A DNA stretch of 64,000 bases, taken from assembly GCF_030433675.1 (NCBI RefSeq), contig NZ_JAROCB010000002.1, positions 682,001-746,000 on the forward strand, in the 5' to 3' direction. The notes under the pieces are model-generated. The model worked only from the letters and a program-made list of their open reading frames with translations, made no database searches and was not told the origin of the DNA. The position numbers and the translations under genes were made by a program. Shown here piece after piece: positions 34,985-41,845 of this stretch. The stretch comes from Leifsonia virtsii (GTDB taxonomy: Bacteria > Actinomycetota > Actinomycetes > Actinomycetales > Microbacteriaceae). The stretch's first letter is position 1. Each line of letters opens with the position of its first letter.

Positions 34985-35002
34985 ATGGGGACCGCTCCCC
35001 AT
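34985..35002. promoter_or_regulatory. Type VII locus operator, copy 1 (divergent promoter)
   Basis: The perfect inverted repeat ATGGGGA-CCGC-TCCCCAT lies between the divergent ATPase gene and the first WXG100-like gene. Rightward, TATGTT begins at offset 23 (35025-35030). Leftward, TATCGT begins at offset 24, exactly one leaderless spacing before the ATPase GTG. The same 7-bp arms with another 4-bp centre recur at 39027-39044. A dimeric regulator binding near -35 of both promoters is the simplest reading (inference). Confidence 0.65.
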
Positions 35003-35061
35003 CGTCCGTTCTCCACCTCGTCGGTATGTTGGCTTCGGACAACGAGAGAAGGGGGACCGCC

Positions 35062-35391
35062 ATGACCGACCTGAAGCTGGATCTGCAGCTGCTGGGTCAG
35101 CTCAAGTCCGACCTCGACGCGATCGTCAAGGAGTTCAAGGGCGCCGACGACTTCAGCGACGACGTGGCGGAGGCCACGGGGCACGACGGTCTGGGCGGTC
35201 ACGTGCGCGACTTCGCACACAAGTGGAACGACAAGCGGAAGAGCATGACCGAGTCGGTGGAGGGCCTCGAGAAGTCCGTCTCCGCCGTCACCGACGGCTT
35301 CACCGAAGTGGATCAGGGACTCGCGAAGGCGCTCGAGGACGCAGCGAGCGAGTCGCCCGAGAAGTACCCGACCCCGCCCGCGGCGAACTGA
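35062..35391 (+). CDS. WXG100-like/ESX-type small helical protein
   Basis: This 109-residue, nearly all-helical, charged protein has no signal peptide. The centre carries AHKWNDKRKSM, a Trp in the hairpin position rather than a full WxG, and the rest follows the two-helix ESX pattern. It could be a secreted substrate or a dimer partner for the larger protein encoded 14 bp downstream. GAGAAGGGGG precedes the ATG. Its promoter is shared with the divergent secretion ATPase, supporting a type VII role. The exact subfamily is uncertain. Confidence 0.75.
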   Translation: MTDLKLDLQLLGQLKSDLDAIVKEFKGADDFSDDVAEATGHDGLGGHVRDFAHKWNDKRKSMTESVEGLEKSVSAVTDGFTEVDQGLAKALEDAASESPEKYPTPPAAN

Positions 35392-35405
35392 GAGAGGACC
35401 TGTCG

Positions 35406-36815
35406 ATGAGCGACGTCGAATACCAGCCGCTGAAGGGCGACCCGGACCTCGTCCAGTCCAAGGCGCAGCACTACGCCGAGATCGCGGACGCGATCCAGCG
35501 CTCGGTCACGACCCTCAAGAAGATCGGCGATGTCGATGCGATGGTCTCCAAAGCCGTCGACGCGTTCCGTGACTCGGCGAAGGATGTGGCGGCCGACATC
35601 GCCAAGGCGAAGGACCGCTACCGCGAGACCGCGGACGCGCTGCTCCAGTACTCGTCCTCGTTGCGGACGGCGCAGGACAGCGCCAGGACGGCGATCGCTC
35701 ACATCGAGGAGAAGCAGCAGGCGGCCGAGTCGGCGCATCACACCGCGGCCACCGCCCAGCACGCGGCCGACACGGCGGCCGACGCCGACAAGTCGACCGC
35801 GGACACCGCCGCGAAGAAGTCGAAGGATGCGGCGGACGACGCCGACAGCGCTCTGCGCGCCGCCCACGCCGAGTGGCACGCTGCGCTCGACGCGAAGAAC
35901 ACCGCTGCGGAGAAGGCCATCACCGCGATCGTGAACGTGGTGGACAAGAACAACCACGGCCTCGAGGACTCCTGGTGGGACAACTGGGGAGCGACGCTGT
36001 TCGACATCCTCAAGGTGGTGTGCAAGTGGGCGGGCGTGCTGGCGATCTTCTTCGCCTGGGTGCCCATCCTCGGTCAGATCCTGATCGTCCTCGGGGCGAT
36101 CGGCGCTCTGATCGATCTGGTGCAGTCGATCGTCAACGTGATCAACGGCGACGGGACCTGGGGCGACGTCATCTTCGCGGCCGTCGGGGCCGTGCTCACC
36201 ATCTTCGGCGGCAAGATCTTCGCGATGGCCGCCAAGAACCTGCGCGCCGTCGCGATCGTCCGCACCGGCGTGACCGACTCCCGTGCGCTCGCTCGCCTGC
36301 AGGGCGTCGGCATGCACAGCAAGGACTTCATGTCGGCGGCGAAGGCCAACGAGGCCCTCGCCAAGCCGCTGTCCGATGTCTTCAAGTCCCCGTTCGTGCG
36401 CTCGGAGGCCCAGCAGGCGGCGATGCAGGCGTTCAAGTCCGGCACCAAGACGCCCGGCGAGCTCATCAAAGCCGCGGCGAAGGAGGCGTTCCCCTCGATG
36501 AACCTGAGCCTCAAGGGCGGACTCGGCGTCAACGCCGACCTGGCCAACTTCGCCAAGCTCGCGATCGAGAATCCCGGCCTCGCCACCACCGGTATGAAGA
36601 TCACGGCCGGCGCCGCGACGGTGTACCAGTTGCAGTCGTCCGTGAAGATCGTCTCCGGCGCGATCGGCGGTTTCGGAGACAACCCGGTTGGCCAGGCGGT
36701 CGACACCGGCTCGTCGTTCCTCACCGGCGACTACGACAAGGTGGGGGGCGCCGCCGGGGGCACCATCGGCGTGGTCAAGGACATCTACAACATCTCCCGC
36801 ACCGGCACGAAGTGA
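35406..36815 (+). CDS. Putative type VII-secreted protein with N-terminal ESX-like helical domain
   Basis: The 469-residue protein starts with a helical domain (about 10-95, GDPDLVQSKAQHYAEIADAI onward) resembling the type VII signal domain placed before effector modules in actinobacteria. An Ala/Asp/Lys-rich coiled-coil (100-175) follows, then the WWDNWGATLFD turn (190-200), a hydrophobic stretch (205-275) and a soluble C-terminus (280-469). The C-terminus shows no toxin motif known to me. It lacks a Sec signal. Co-transcription with the small WXG-like gene suggests an effector-chaperone pair. Alternative: a structural component of the secretion machine. Confidence 0.72.
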   Translation: MSDVEYQPLKGDPDLVQSKAQHYAEIADAIQRSVTTLKKIGDVDAMVSKAVDAFRDSAKDVAADIAKAKDRYRETADALLQYSSSLRTAQDSARTAIAHIEEKQQAAESAHHTAATAQHAADTAADADKSTADTAAKKSKDAADDADSALRAAHAEWHAALDAKNTAAEKAITAIVNVVDKNNHGLEDSWWDNWGATLFDILKVVCKWAGVLAIFFAWVPILGQILIVLGAIGALIDLVQSIVNVINGDGTWGDVIFAAVGAVLTIFGGKIFAMAAKNLRAVAIVRTGVTDSRALARLQGVGMHSKDFMSAAKANEALAKPLSDVFKSPFVRSEAQQAAMQAFKSGTKTPGELIKAAAKEAFPSMNLSLKGGLGVNADLANFAKLAIENPGLATTGMKITAGAATVYQLQSSVKIVSGAIGGFGDNPVGQAVDTGSSFLTGDYDKVGGAAGGTIGVVKDIYNISRTGTK

Positions 36816-36854
36816 GGCCAGCGGGTAACGTACTGAGCGTGCGAGGGGAGCACT

Positions 36855-37514
36855 GTGACGGCTAGGGACACACGGCGCGACATCGTCGACTTCGGCATCG
36901 GCCTGCTCGAATCGTGGTACCCGATGCCGCTGGCCGCCGCCTCCGGCCCGGAGTGGAGCCGCGAGCTGGCGGAGGCGCTGACCGCGGACATCGACGCGCA
37001 GCGCCGGTTGTCGGAGGAGCTGGAGCTGGCGCGCAGCCGGTTCCGCTCGATCGGCAACCCCACGCTCACGGCTGCCGTCTGGATCCCGTTCCCGCAGATC
37101 GGCCGCGCCGGCGCCGCCGCCGTCTTCTCCCTCGCACCCGTCGACCTGCTGGGCGATCCGGACACGTACGAGGCGGCACTCGCCTCACCCGAGGTCGATC
37201 CGGACGGTGCGGAGAGCTACTACGCCGTCCAGACCTGGCGCTCGCAGATCGACGCGGGAGAGGTCGTCGGATCGCACAATCTCATCGCGCACCTCGGCGC
37301 GGGAGGCGGTGCCGAGCTGGAGGAGCGCGTGGTCGCGGTGGTCTATCCACCCGGCGCCGCACAGGCCGTGCAGTTCGTCGTCTCGGCGGAGAACCTCGGC
37401 GTGTTTACCGACATGGTGCAGGATGTGCAGGACCTGGTGTCCACCCTGACCGTCAGCCTGGCGGTCGGACCGACCCCCGAAGCCGCCCCGACCGACACGG
37501 AAGAGGTCCCGTGA
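36855..37514 (+). CDS. Unknown protein of type VII locus, first of a coupled trio
   Basis: The 219-residue protein from a GTG start is predicted soluble, with a mix of helices (1-55, GIGLLESWYPMPLAA) and strands (TLTAAVWIPFP and ERVVAVVYPP) and a disordered PTPEAAPTDTEEVP tail. No signal peptide or membrane span is seen and no family was recognised. The stop overlaps the next gene in GTGA. Position between the putative substrate gene and the second WXG100 gene suggests a chaperone or an accessory part of the secretion system (inference only). Confidence 0.62.
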   Translation: MTARDTRRDIVDFGIGLLESWYPMPLAAASGPEWSRELAEALTADIDAQRRLSEELELARSRFRSIGNPTLTAAVWIPFPQIGRAGAAAVFSLAPVDLLGDPDTYEAALASPEVDPDGAESYYAVQTWRSQIDAGEVVGSHNLIAHLGAGGGAELEERVVAVVYPPGAAQAVQFVVSAENLGVFTDMVQDVQDLVSTLTVSLAVGPTPEAAPTDTEEVP

Positions 37515-38104
37515 CCCACACCGCCCGATCCCCGCAGGGCTCCTATTCGATCGTGCTGCCCGGCACCTGGGCGGCGATTCCGCTGGAGGACGAGGACCGG
37601 CTCCGCGAGCGCGTCCGGTCGCTGGTGCTGGAGCGCGTCGGCCGCAACGACCGCCTCGCGCGTGTGCGCAAGGAGGCTCGCGACGAGCTGATCGAGACGG
37701 CCGTGCGCGCCCGCACCGCCGGGGCCACCGCGTTCTGGATGTCGCTGGAGGTCCTGCCCGGCATCCCGCTCCCGGCGTCCCTCATCGCGACGGACCGGCC
37801 GTGGCCGGAGGAGACCGAAGGCCTGGCGGACGACGTGCGCGCCCGCCTGCTCGCCGCGCGCCCGGGCGCCGAGGTGCTCGAGCAGCGCAGCGGACCGGTC
37901 GCTCGCACCCGCGAGCTGGGGGAGGACGCGATCGGCGAGCTGCGCGAGCCCAGCGTGTACCTGGAGTACTCGGTCCCGTACCCGCATGGCGGCGGCCTGC
38001 TGTCCATCAGCGTCTCGGCGCCGACCGCGCGCGACGCCGACCTCTACACCGCGTTCTTCGATTCCATCGTCGATTCGCTGACCTGGGCGGAGACGGCCTC
38101 GTGA
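37511..38104 (+). CDS. Unknown protein of type VII locus, second of a coupled trio
   Basis: The 197-residue protein from a GTG start has an early GSYSIVLPGTWAAIPL segment. A basic helix and alternating strands follow, ending in LYTAFFDSIVDSLTW, a pattern loosely like LpqN/Mog1-type folds found near actinobacterial secretion genes; that likeness is weak. It is predicted cytoplasmic. Four-base GTGA overlaps couple it to both neighbours, so the three products are probably made in matched amounts. Confidence 0.62.
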   Translation: MTHTARSPQGSYSIVLPGTWAAIPLEDEDRLRERVRSLVLERVGRNDRLARVRKEARDELIETAVRARTAGATAFWMSLEVLPGIPLPASLIATDRPWPEETEGLADDVRARLLAARPGAEVLEQRSGPVARTRELGEDAIGELREPSVYLEYSVPYPHGGGLLSISVSAPTARDADLYTAFFDSIVDSLTWAETAS

Positions 38105-39000
38105 CCGAGGAATTGACCGGAGAGGCGCTCGCGGCCCGGCGCGCGCACGTCGCCGAGGCCAACCGCAAGTTCGGGAAGGTGCTCTCGATCATCGGCGCCG
38201 TGCTCGCGGCCGTCGCCTTCCTGCTGCTCGTCCTCGGCGGCATCCTTCTCACCTGGATCGCGTCCGACCCGCCCGGGCTGCAGGGGTCGAGCGCCGACGA
38301 CCTGCGCGGGCTGGCCGCCGTCGGAATGAGCGCCGTTCCTGGCGTGCTGGCGCTCTTCGCCATGTGCGGGCTGGTCGCCGGCGAGCAGATCCGTCGCGGC
38401 GGGATGGGGCGCAACCCCGCCCCGCCCGACACGGTTCTGCCGAACGCGACCTTCGTCTCACGCTTTCGGGTGCTCCCGACCGGCTGGCACGTGCTCTGGG
38501 TGGTCGTCGGTCTCCTCGTCTCGTTCGTCCTCGTGGGTCTTCCCCTCATCTCGTGGTTCACAGGAGGCTGGCCGGGCAGTGTGGACGGCTCCGAGCAGTT
38601 CGCCCAGTACTGGCTGATCTACGGCTCGATCGCCTTCGGGGTGACGGTCGCCTCGGCCGTGTCGCTGCTCAAGAAGACGGCGTACCTACACTCGCTGCGC
38701 TCCGGCCGGATCGTGAGCGGTCGGCCCGCAGCGGGCCAGAAGTTCTGGCGCTGGTTCGACTACCGCTGGCGCTTCGACCTCTGGCTGGCCGGACTCGGAG
38801 CGATGCTGGCCGTGCTGGCGCTCACCCCGCTGTCGGAGGCCGTCGGACCGGACGCGTCGCCGGGGGAGCTCGCCTCCGCACTGCCCGCCACGCTGTCCTT
38901 CCTCGCCCTGGGCCTGGTGCTCGTGGTCGCGGGCGTGGTCTGCACGCTGAACTTCTGGCGCGCGGGCGAAGAGCTCGGCTCAGGCGAGTCCGCCGCGTGA
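38101..39000 (+). CDS. Multi-span membrane protein of type VII locus, third of a coupled trio
   Basis: The 299-residue protein from a GTG start has a charged N-terminus and about six hydrophobic segments: near residues 28-53 and 70-95, and around VLWVVVGLLVSFVLVGLPLI, WLIYGSIAFGVTVASAVSLL, LWLAGLGAMLAVLALTPL and LSFLALGLVLVVAGVVCTL. It shows no similarity I can identify to EccD, EccB or EsaA. As the only multi-span protein in the locus besides the ATPase, it is a candidate channel or anchoring component; this is inference. Confidence 0.65.
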   Translation: MTEELTGEALAARRAHVAEANRKFGKVLSIIGAVLAAVAFLLLVLGGILLTWIASDPPGLQGSSADDLRGLAAVGMSAVPGVLALFAMCGLVAGEQIRRGGMGRNPAPPDTVLPNATFVSRFRVLPTGWHVLWVVVGLLVSFVLVGLPLISWFTGGWPGSVDGSEQFAQYWLIYGSIAFGVTVASAVSLLKKTAYLHSLRSGRIVSGRPAAGQKFWRWFDYRWRFDLWLAGLGAMLAVLALTPLSEAVGPDASPGELASALPATLSFLALGLVLVVAGVVCTLNFWRAGEELGSGESAA

Positions 39001-39026
39001 GCCGGGCTACCGCGGCGGGGAGCCGG

Positions 39027-39044
39027 ATGGGGAGTGCTCCCCAT
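39027..39044 (+). promoter_or_regulatory. Type VII locus operator, copy 2
   Basis: The perfect inverted repeat ATGGGGA-GTGC-TCCCCAT has the same arms as the copy at 34985-35002. A -10-like TTAGGT starts at offset 23 (39067), within GGTTAGGTGG, which matches GGTATGTTGG at the equivalent place of copy 1 in seven of ten bases. It lies 93 bp before the second WXG100 ATG and suggests co-regulation of that gene with the ATPase and first WXG gene. Confidence 0.6.
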
Positions 39045-39136
39045 TCCGTCCACCGCCGCGGCCTGGTTAGGTGGACGTAGCTGGTCGGCCCCGGGGGTAC
39101 GGCCTCTCTCGAACAAACGAAGGGAAATGGACCGAC

Positions 39137-39433
39137 ATGGCCAACATGAACGTCACGTACGGCGAGATGACCGATGCCGCCAACCGCCTCATCGCGGGCA
39201 AGGACGACATCACCGCGAAGCTCCACGAGCTCCAGAACCTGGTGAACGGACTCGTCAACGGCGGCTTCGTCACCGACCAGGCGTCCGGCGCCTTCCACAC
39301 CTCCTACGAGCAGTTCACCAAGGGCACCACCGACGCGGTGAACGGCCTCGACGGGATGTCGCAGTTCCTCACCAAGGCGGCCGACGCTCTGCAGAACGTC
39401 GACAGCGAGCTCGCCAAGGGCATCGGCGGCTGA
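39137..39433 (+). CDS. WXG100 family type VII secretion target
   Basis: This is a 98-residue two-helix protein of typical ESAT-6/CFP-10 size. The turn reads VNGGFVTDQASGAF (about 42-55), with GGF in place of WxG, a variant common in this actinobacterial subgroup, followed by YEQFTKGTTDAVNGLDGM. It has no Sec signal. It has its own promoter region containing operator copy 2 and is closed by a strong hairpin, so it is expressed as a single gene, probably at high level. It is likely a secreted homodimer. Confidence 0.88.
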   Translation: MANMNVTYGEMTDAANRLIAGKDDITAKLHELQNLVNGLVNGGFVTDQASGAFHTSYEQFTKGTTDAVNGLDGMSQFLTKAADALQNVDSELAKGIGG

Positions 39434-39450
39434 GTCGCCGCAGTACCGTC

Positions 39451-39489
39451 GAAGAGCGCGGGTACCCCGAAAGGGTGCCCGCGCTCTTC
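39451..39489 (+). terminator. Terminator hairpin after the WXG100 gene
   Basis: A 17-bp stem with one mismatch runs from 39451-39467 (GAAGAGCGCGGGTACCC) to 39473-39489, with a 5-base loop, starting 18 bases after the stop codon. There is no U-tract, as for other terminators in this window. Confidence 0.75.
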
Positions 39490-39532
39490 CGCGTTCCGCC
39501 CCTAGGCTGAGAGCCGTCGAAGGGGGGGATCG

Positions 39533-40582
39533 ATGAGCATCGGTTCCGAGGGGGCGCCGGTGCGCCGGATGCGCGTGCGGTGGTACTGGTGGGTTCTGGG
39601 GTTCGCGGCGGTCCTCAGCACGGCAGCCGGGGCCTTCTTCTCCGCGAGCACGGTGGCTGCGGCGCAGAACATGCCGAGGACCGTGGTCGCCCGCTACCTC
39701 GACGCGCTGGTGCACGGCAACGCCCGGGAGGCGATGGCGCTCGGCGGCATCCACGCGGGCAAGGGCGACGTCCTGCTCGACCAGAAGGCGTACGCGACCG
39801 CGACCGACCGCATCGCGTCCTACACCCTCTCCTCCCCGGTCACCCGGAAGGGCGTGACGACGGTCGTGGCCACGGTGCAGCAGGGCGACAGGCCCTACCA
39901 GCGATCGTTCCGTGTCGTGCGCGCGGGCGGGCTCCCGTTCCTGCCGCTCTGGAAGCTCGCCCCGGTGACGCCGGACACGGTCGAGGTCGAGGCGGACGGC
40001 CCGTCCGGGCTCGTCTTCACGGTCGGCGGGAAGACGCCGAAGGTCGAGGACCGCATCGCGAAGCTGCGCGCACTGCCGGGGAGCTACCCGGTCGAGTTCG
40101 CCCGGGCGAGCGGAGACTACTCGGTGAAGAGCGGCGTCGCCGTGTCGCACGGCGTCGGCAGCGTGATCACGCCGACGGTGTTCGCCGCCGAGATCTCCGA
40201 CTCCGGCGCTGCCGCGGCGAAGGCCGCGGTCGAATCCTGGCTCGACACCTGCCTCGCGACCCAGGAGTCCGCTCCCGCGAACTGCCCCTTCTACGTCCAG
40301 GCGCCGGTCACGCCCGGCGTGCAGATGAGCGACATCCACTGGTCGCTCGTCACGCGCCCGGAGGTCGACGTGCTCTACGGCGCCTGGTACGACGGCGGCT
40401 GGGACGTGCAGGGCAGGAACGGCAGCGTCACGGCGACCGCCACGCTGACCCGGACCTCGGACGGCGCGAGCGCTCAGGTGACGACGGAGGAGATCCCTTT
40501 CCAGTACTCGGGAACCGTCACCTTCACCGGCGACGGCGCGGTGTTCACCCCGCTGTTCGACGACGGTTCGGCGCAGGGCTGA
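39533..40582 (+). CDS. Membrane-anchored extracellular protein of unknown function
   Basis: The 349-residue protein has a basic N-terminus (RRMRVRWYWW), one membrane span (about 20-42) and a large outer domain. The domain begins with a helical pair (TVVARYLDALVHGNAREAMAL) like the NTF2/DUF4878-type repeats of secreted lipoproteins, and continues beta-rich with Cys pairs in DTCLATQES and ANCPFY. No peptidase motif was found. It follows the WXG100 gene on the same strand and may be the extracellular element of the locus, or an unrelated surface protein. A GGGGGG-type Shine-Dalgarno precedes the ATG. Confidence 0.68.
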   Translation: MSIGSEGAPVRRMRVRWYWWVLGFAAVLSTAAGAFFSASTVAAAQNMPRTVVARYLDALVHGNAREAMALGGIHAGKGDVLLDQKAYATATDRIASYTLSSPVTRKGVTTVVATVQQGDRPYQRSFRVVRAGGLPFLPLWKLAPVTPDTVEVEADGPSGLVFTVGGKTPKVEDRIAKLRALPGSYPVEFARASGDYSVKSGVAVSHGVGSVITPTVFAAEISDSGAAAAKAAVESWLDTCLATQESAPANCPFYVQAPVTPGVQMSDIHWSLVTRPEVDVLYGAWYDGGWDVQGRNGSVTATATLTRTSDGASAQVTTEEIPFQYSGTVTFTGDGAVFTPLFDDGSAQG

Positions 40583-40643
40583 CGGTCCCGGCCGCATCCC
40601 TTTTCGCCCTGCGCGGACAGAGCCCCGCACGGCCCCCGCTCAT

Positions 40644-40672
40644 TTGACCGCACGGGTGCCGCCGGATAGTAT
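40644..40672 (+). promoter_or_regulatory. str operon promoter
   Basis: TTGACC (40644-40649), 17-bp spacer, TAGTAT (40667-40672): close to the primary sigma-factor consensus. Transcription should begin near 40679, leaving a leader of about 240 nt before rpsL. Apart from this, the 335-bp gap 40583-40917 holds no gene or clear terminator. Confidence 0.75.
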
Positions 40673-40917
40673 TTATCGGGTGTGCGCTCTGTCGCGCGCT
40701 CGTCTCATGCCCTCTTCCGGGCGGGAGCCGAGCGAGCCGGCACGTACTCATCCGATGGGCAGGGAGACCGCACGGGACCCCAGCCCCCACGGCATATCGG
40801 CCGGCGGTAACGCCAGTGGGCCGATCCCCCACGAACCCCCATGCCCGTCCGACGGGTCGGTGGCTCATGGGAACCAGCAACAACTGTCACCGTGCAGTCC
40901 ATATAAGGAGAAGTTCA

Positions 40918-41292
40918 GTGCCAACCATTCAGCAGTTGGTCCGCAAGGGACGGACGCCGAAGGTCACCAAGACCAAGGCCCCCGCCCTGAAGGCCAACCC
41001 CCAGCAGCGCGGCGTGTGCACCCGTGTCTACACCACCACCCCCAAGAAGCCGAACTCGGCGCTCCGCAAGGTCGCCCGTGTGAAGCTCTCGAACGGGACC
41101 GAGGTCACCGCTTACATCCCCGGTGAGGGCCACAACCTGCAGGAGCACTCGATGGTGCTCGTCCGCGGCGGCCGCGTGAAGGACCTGCCCGGCGTCCGCT
41201 ACAAGATCGTCCGTGGCGCGCTCGACACCCAGGCCGTCAAGAACCGCAAGCAGGCTCGCAGCCGTTACGGCGCGAAGATGGAGAAGAAGTAA
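40918..41292 (+). CDS. rpsL: 30S ribosomal protein S12
   Basis: The 124-residue decoding-centre protein starts at GTG with AAGGAGAAG at the usual spacing. The loop [13 protein letters not shown] keeps the streptomycin-sensitive lysine, and [12 protein letters not shown] keeps the second resistance-determining lysine. Known resistance positions are therefore wild type. It heads the str operon; its TAA shares a base with the rpsG ATG. Confidence 0.99.
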   Translation: MPTIQQLVRKGRTPKVTKTKAPALKANPQQRGVCTRVYTTTPKKPNSALRKVARVKLSNGTEVTAYIPGEGHNLQEHSMVLVRGGRVKDLPGVRYKIVRGALDTQAVKNRKQARSRYGAKMEKK

Positions 41293-41762
41293 TGCCTCGC
41301 AAGGGTCCCGCTCCCAAGCGCCCCGTCGTCGCCGACCCCGTGTACGGCGCCCCGGTCGTCAGCCAGCTCGTCAACAAGATCCTCCTCGACGGCAAGAAGG
41401 GCCTCGCCGAGCGCATCGTCTACGACGCGCTCGAGGGCGTCGCCACCAAGTCCGGCCAGGACGCGGTCGTCACGCTGAAGAAGGCGCTCGACAACATCCG
41501 CCCGACCCTCGAGGTCCGCAGCCGCCGCGTCGGTGGCTCGACCTACCAGGTGCCGGTCGAGGTCAAGCCGCACCGCGCCAACACGCTGGCGCTGCGCTGG
41601 CTCACCAGCTACGCCAAGGGCCGTCGTGAGAAGACGATGACCGAGCGTCTCCAGAACGAGATCCTGGACGCGTCCAACGGTCTCGGCGCCGCGGTCAAGC
41701 GCCGCGAGGACACGCACAAGATGGCCGAGTCGAACAAGGCCTTCGCGCACTACCGCTGGTAA
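41292..41762 (+). CDS. rpsG: 30S ribosomal protein S7
   Basis: The protein has 156 residues and normal length for the family. It begins [10 protein letters not shown] and carries the conserved [19 protein letters not shown] and [15 protein letters not shown] segments. It nucleates assembly of the 16S rRNA 3' domain and, in many bacteria, represses its own operon. The start overlaps the rpsL stop. A 12-bp inverted repeat lies between it and fusA. Confidence 0.99.
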   Translation: MPRKGPAPKRPVVADPVYGAPVVSQLVNKILLDGKKGLAERIVYDALEGVATKSGQDAVVTLKKALDNIRPTLEVRSRRVGGSTYQVPVEVKPHRANTLALRWLTSYAKGRREKTMTERLQNEILDASNGLGAAVKRREDTHKMAESNKAFAHYRW

Positions 41763-41770
41763 CAAATCTC

Positions 41771-41812
41771 GCCGCCCGGGCGTTATACGTAACAGTGCCG
41801 CGCCCGGGCGGC
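41771..41812 (+). promoter_or_regulatory. Inverted repeat between rpsG and fusA
   Basis: Perfect 12-bp arms GCCGCCCGGGCG (41771-41782) and CGCCCGGGCGGC (41801-41812) flank an 18-base AT-rich loop containing TTATAC, a -10-like hexamer. It could be an RNA processing or attenuation hairpin, or a small internal promoter/operator for fusA. The sequence alone does not decide. Confidence 0.45.
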
Positions 41813-41845
41813 ACACTTCCACTCTCTACTTTTCGGAGGAACCCT

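Noticed and set aside
33192-35405. Long in-frame upstream extension of the putative type VII secreted protein and of the first WXG gene
   Set aside because: These regions lie antisense to the secretion ATPase gene. The genes have their own Shine-Dalgarno sequences and conserved starts at 35406 and 35062.
40990-41200. Streptomycin-resistance substitution in rpsL
   Set aside because: Both lysines linked with resistance are present.
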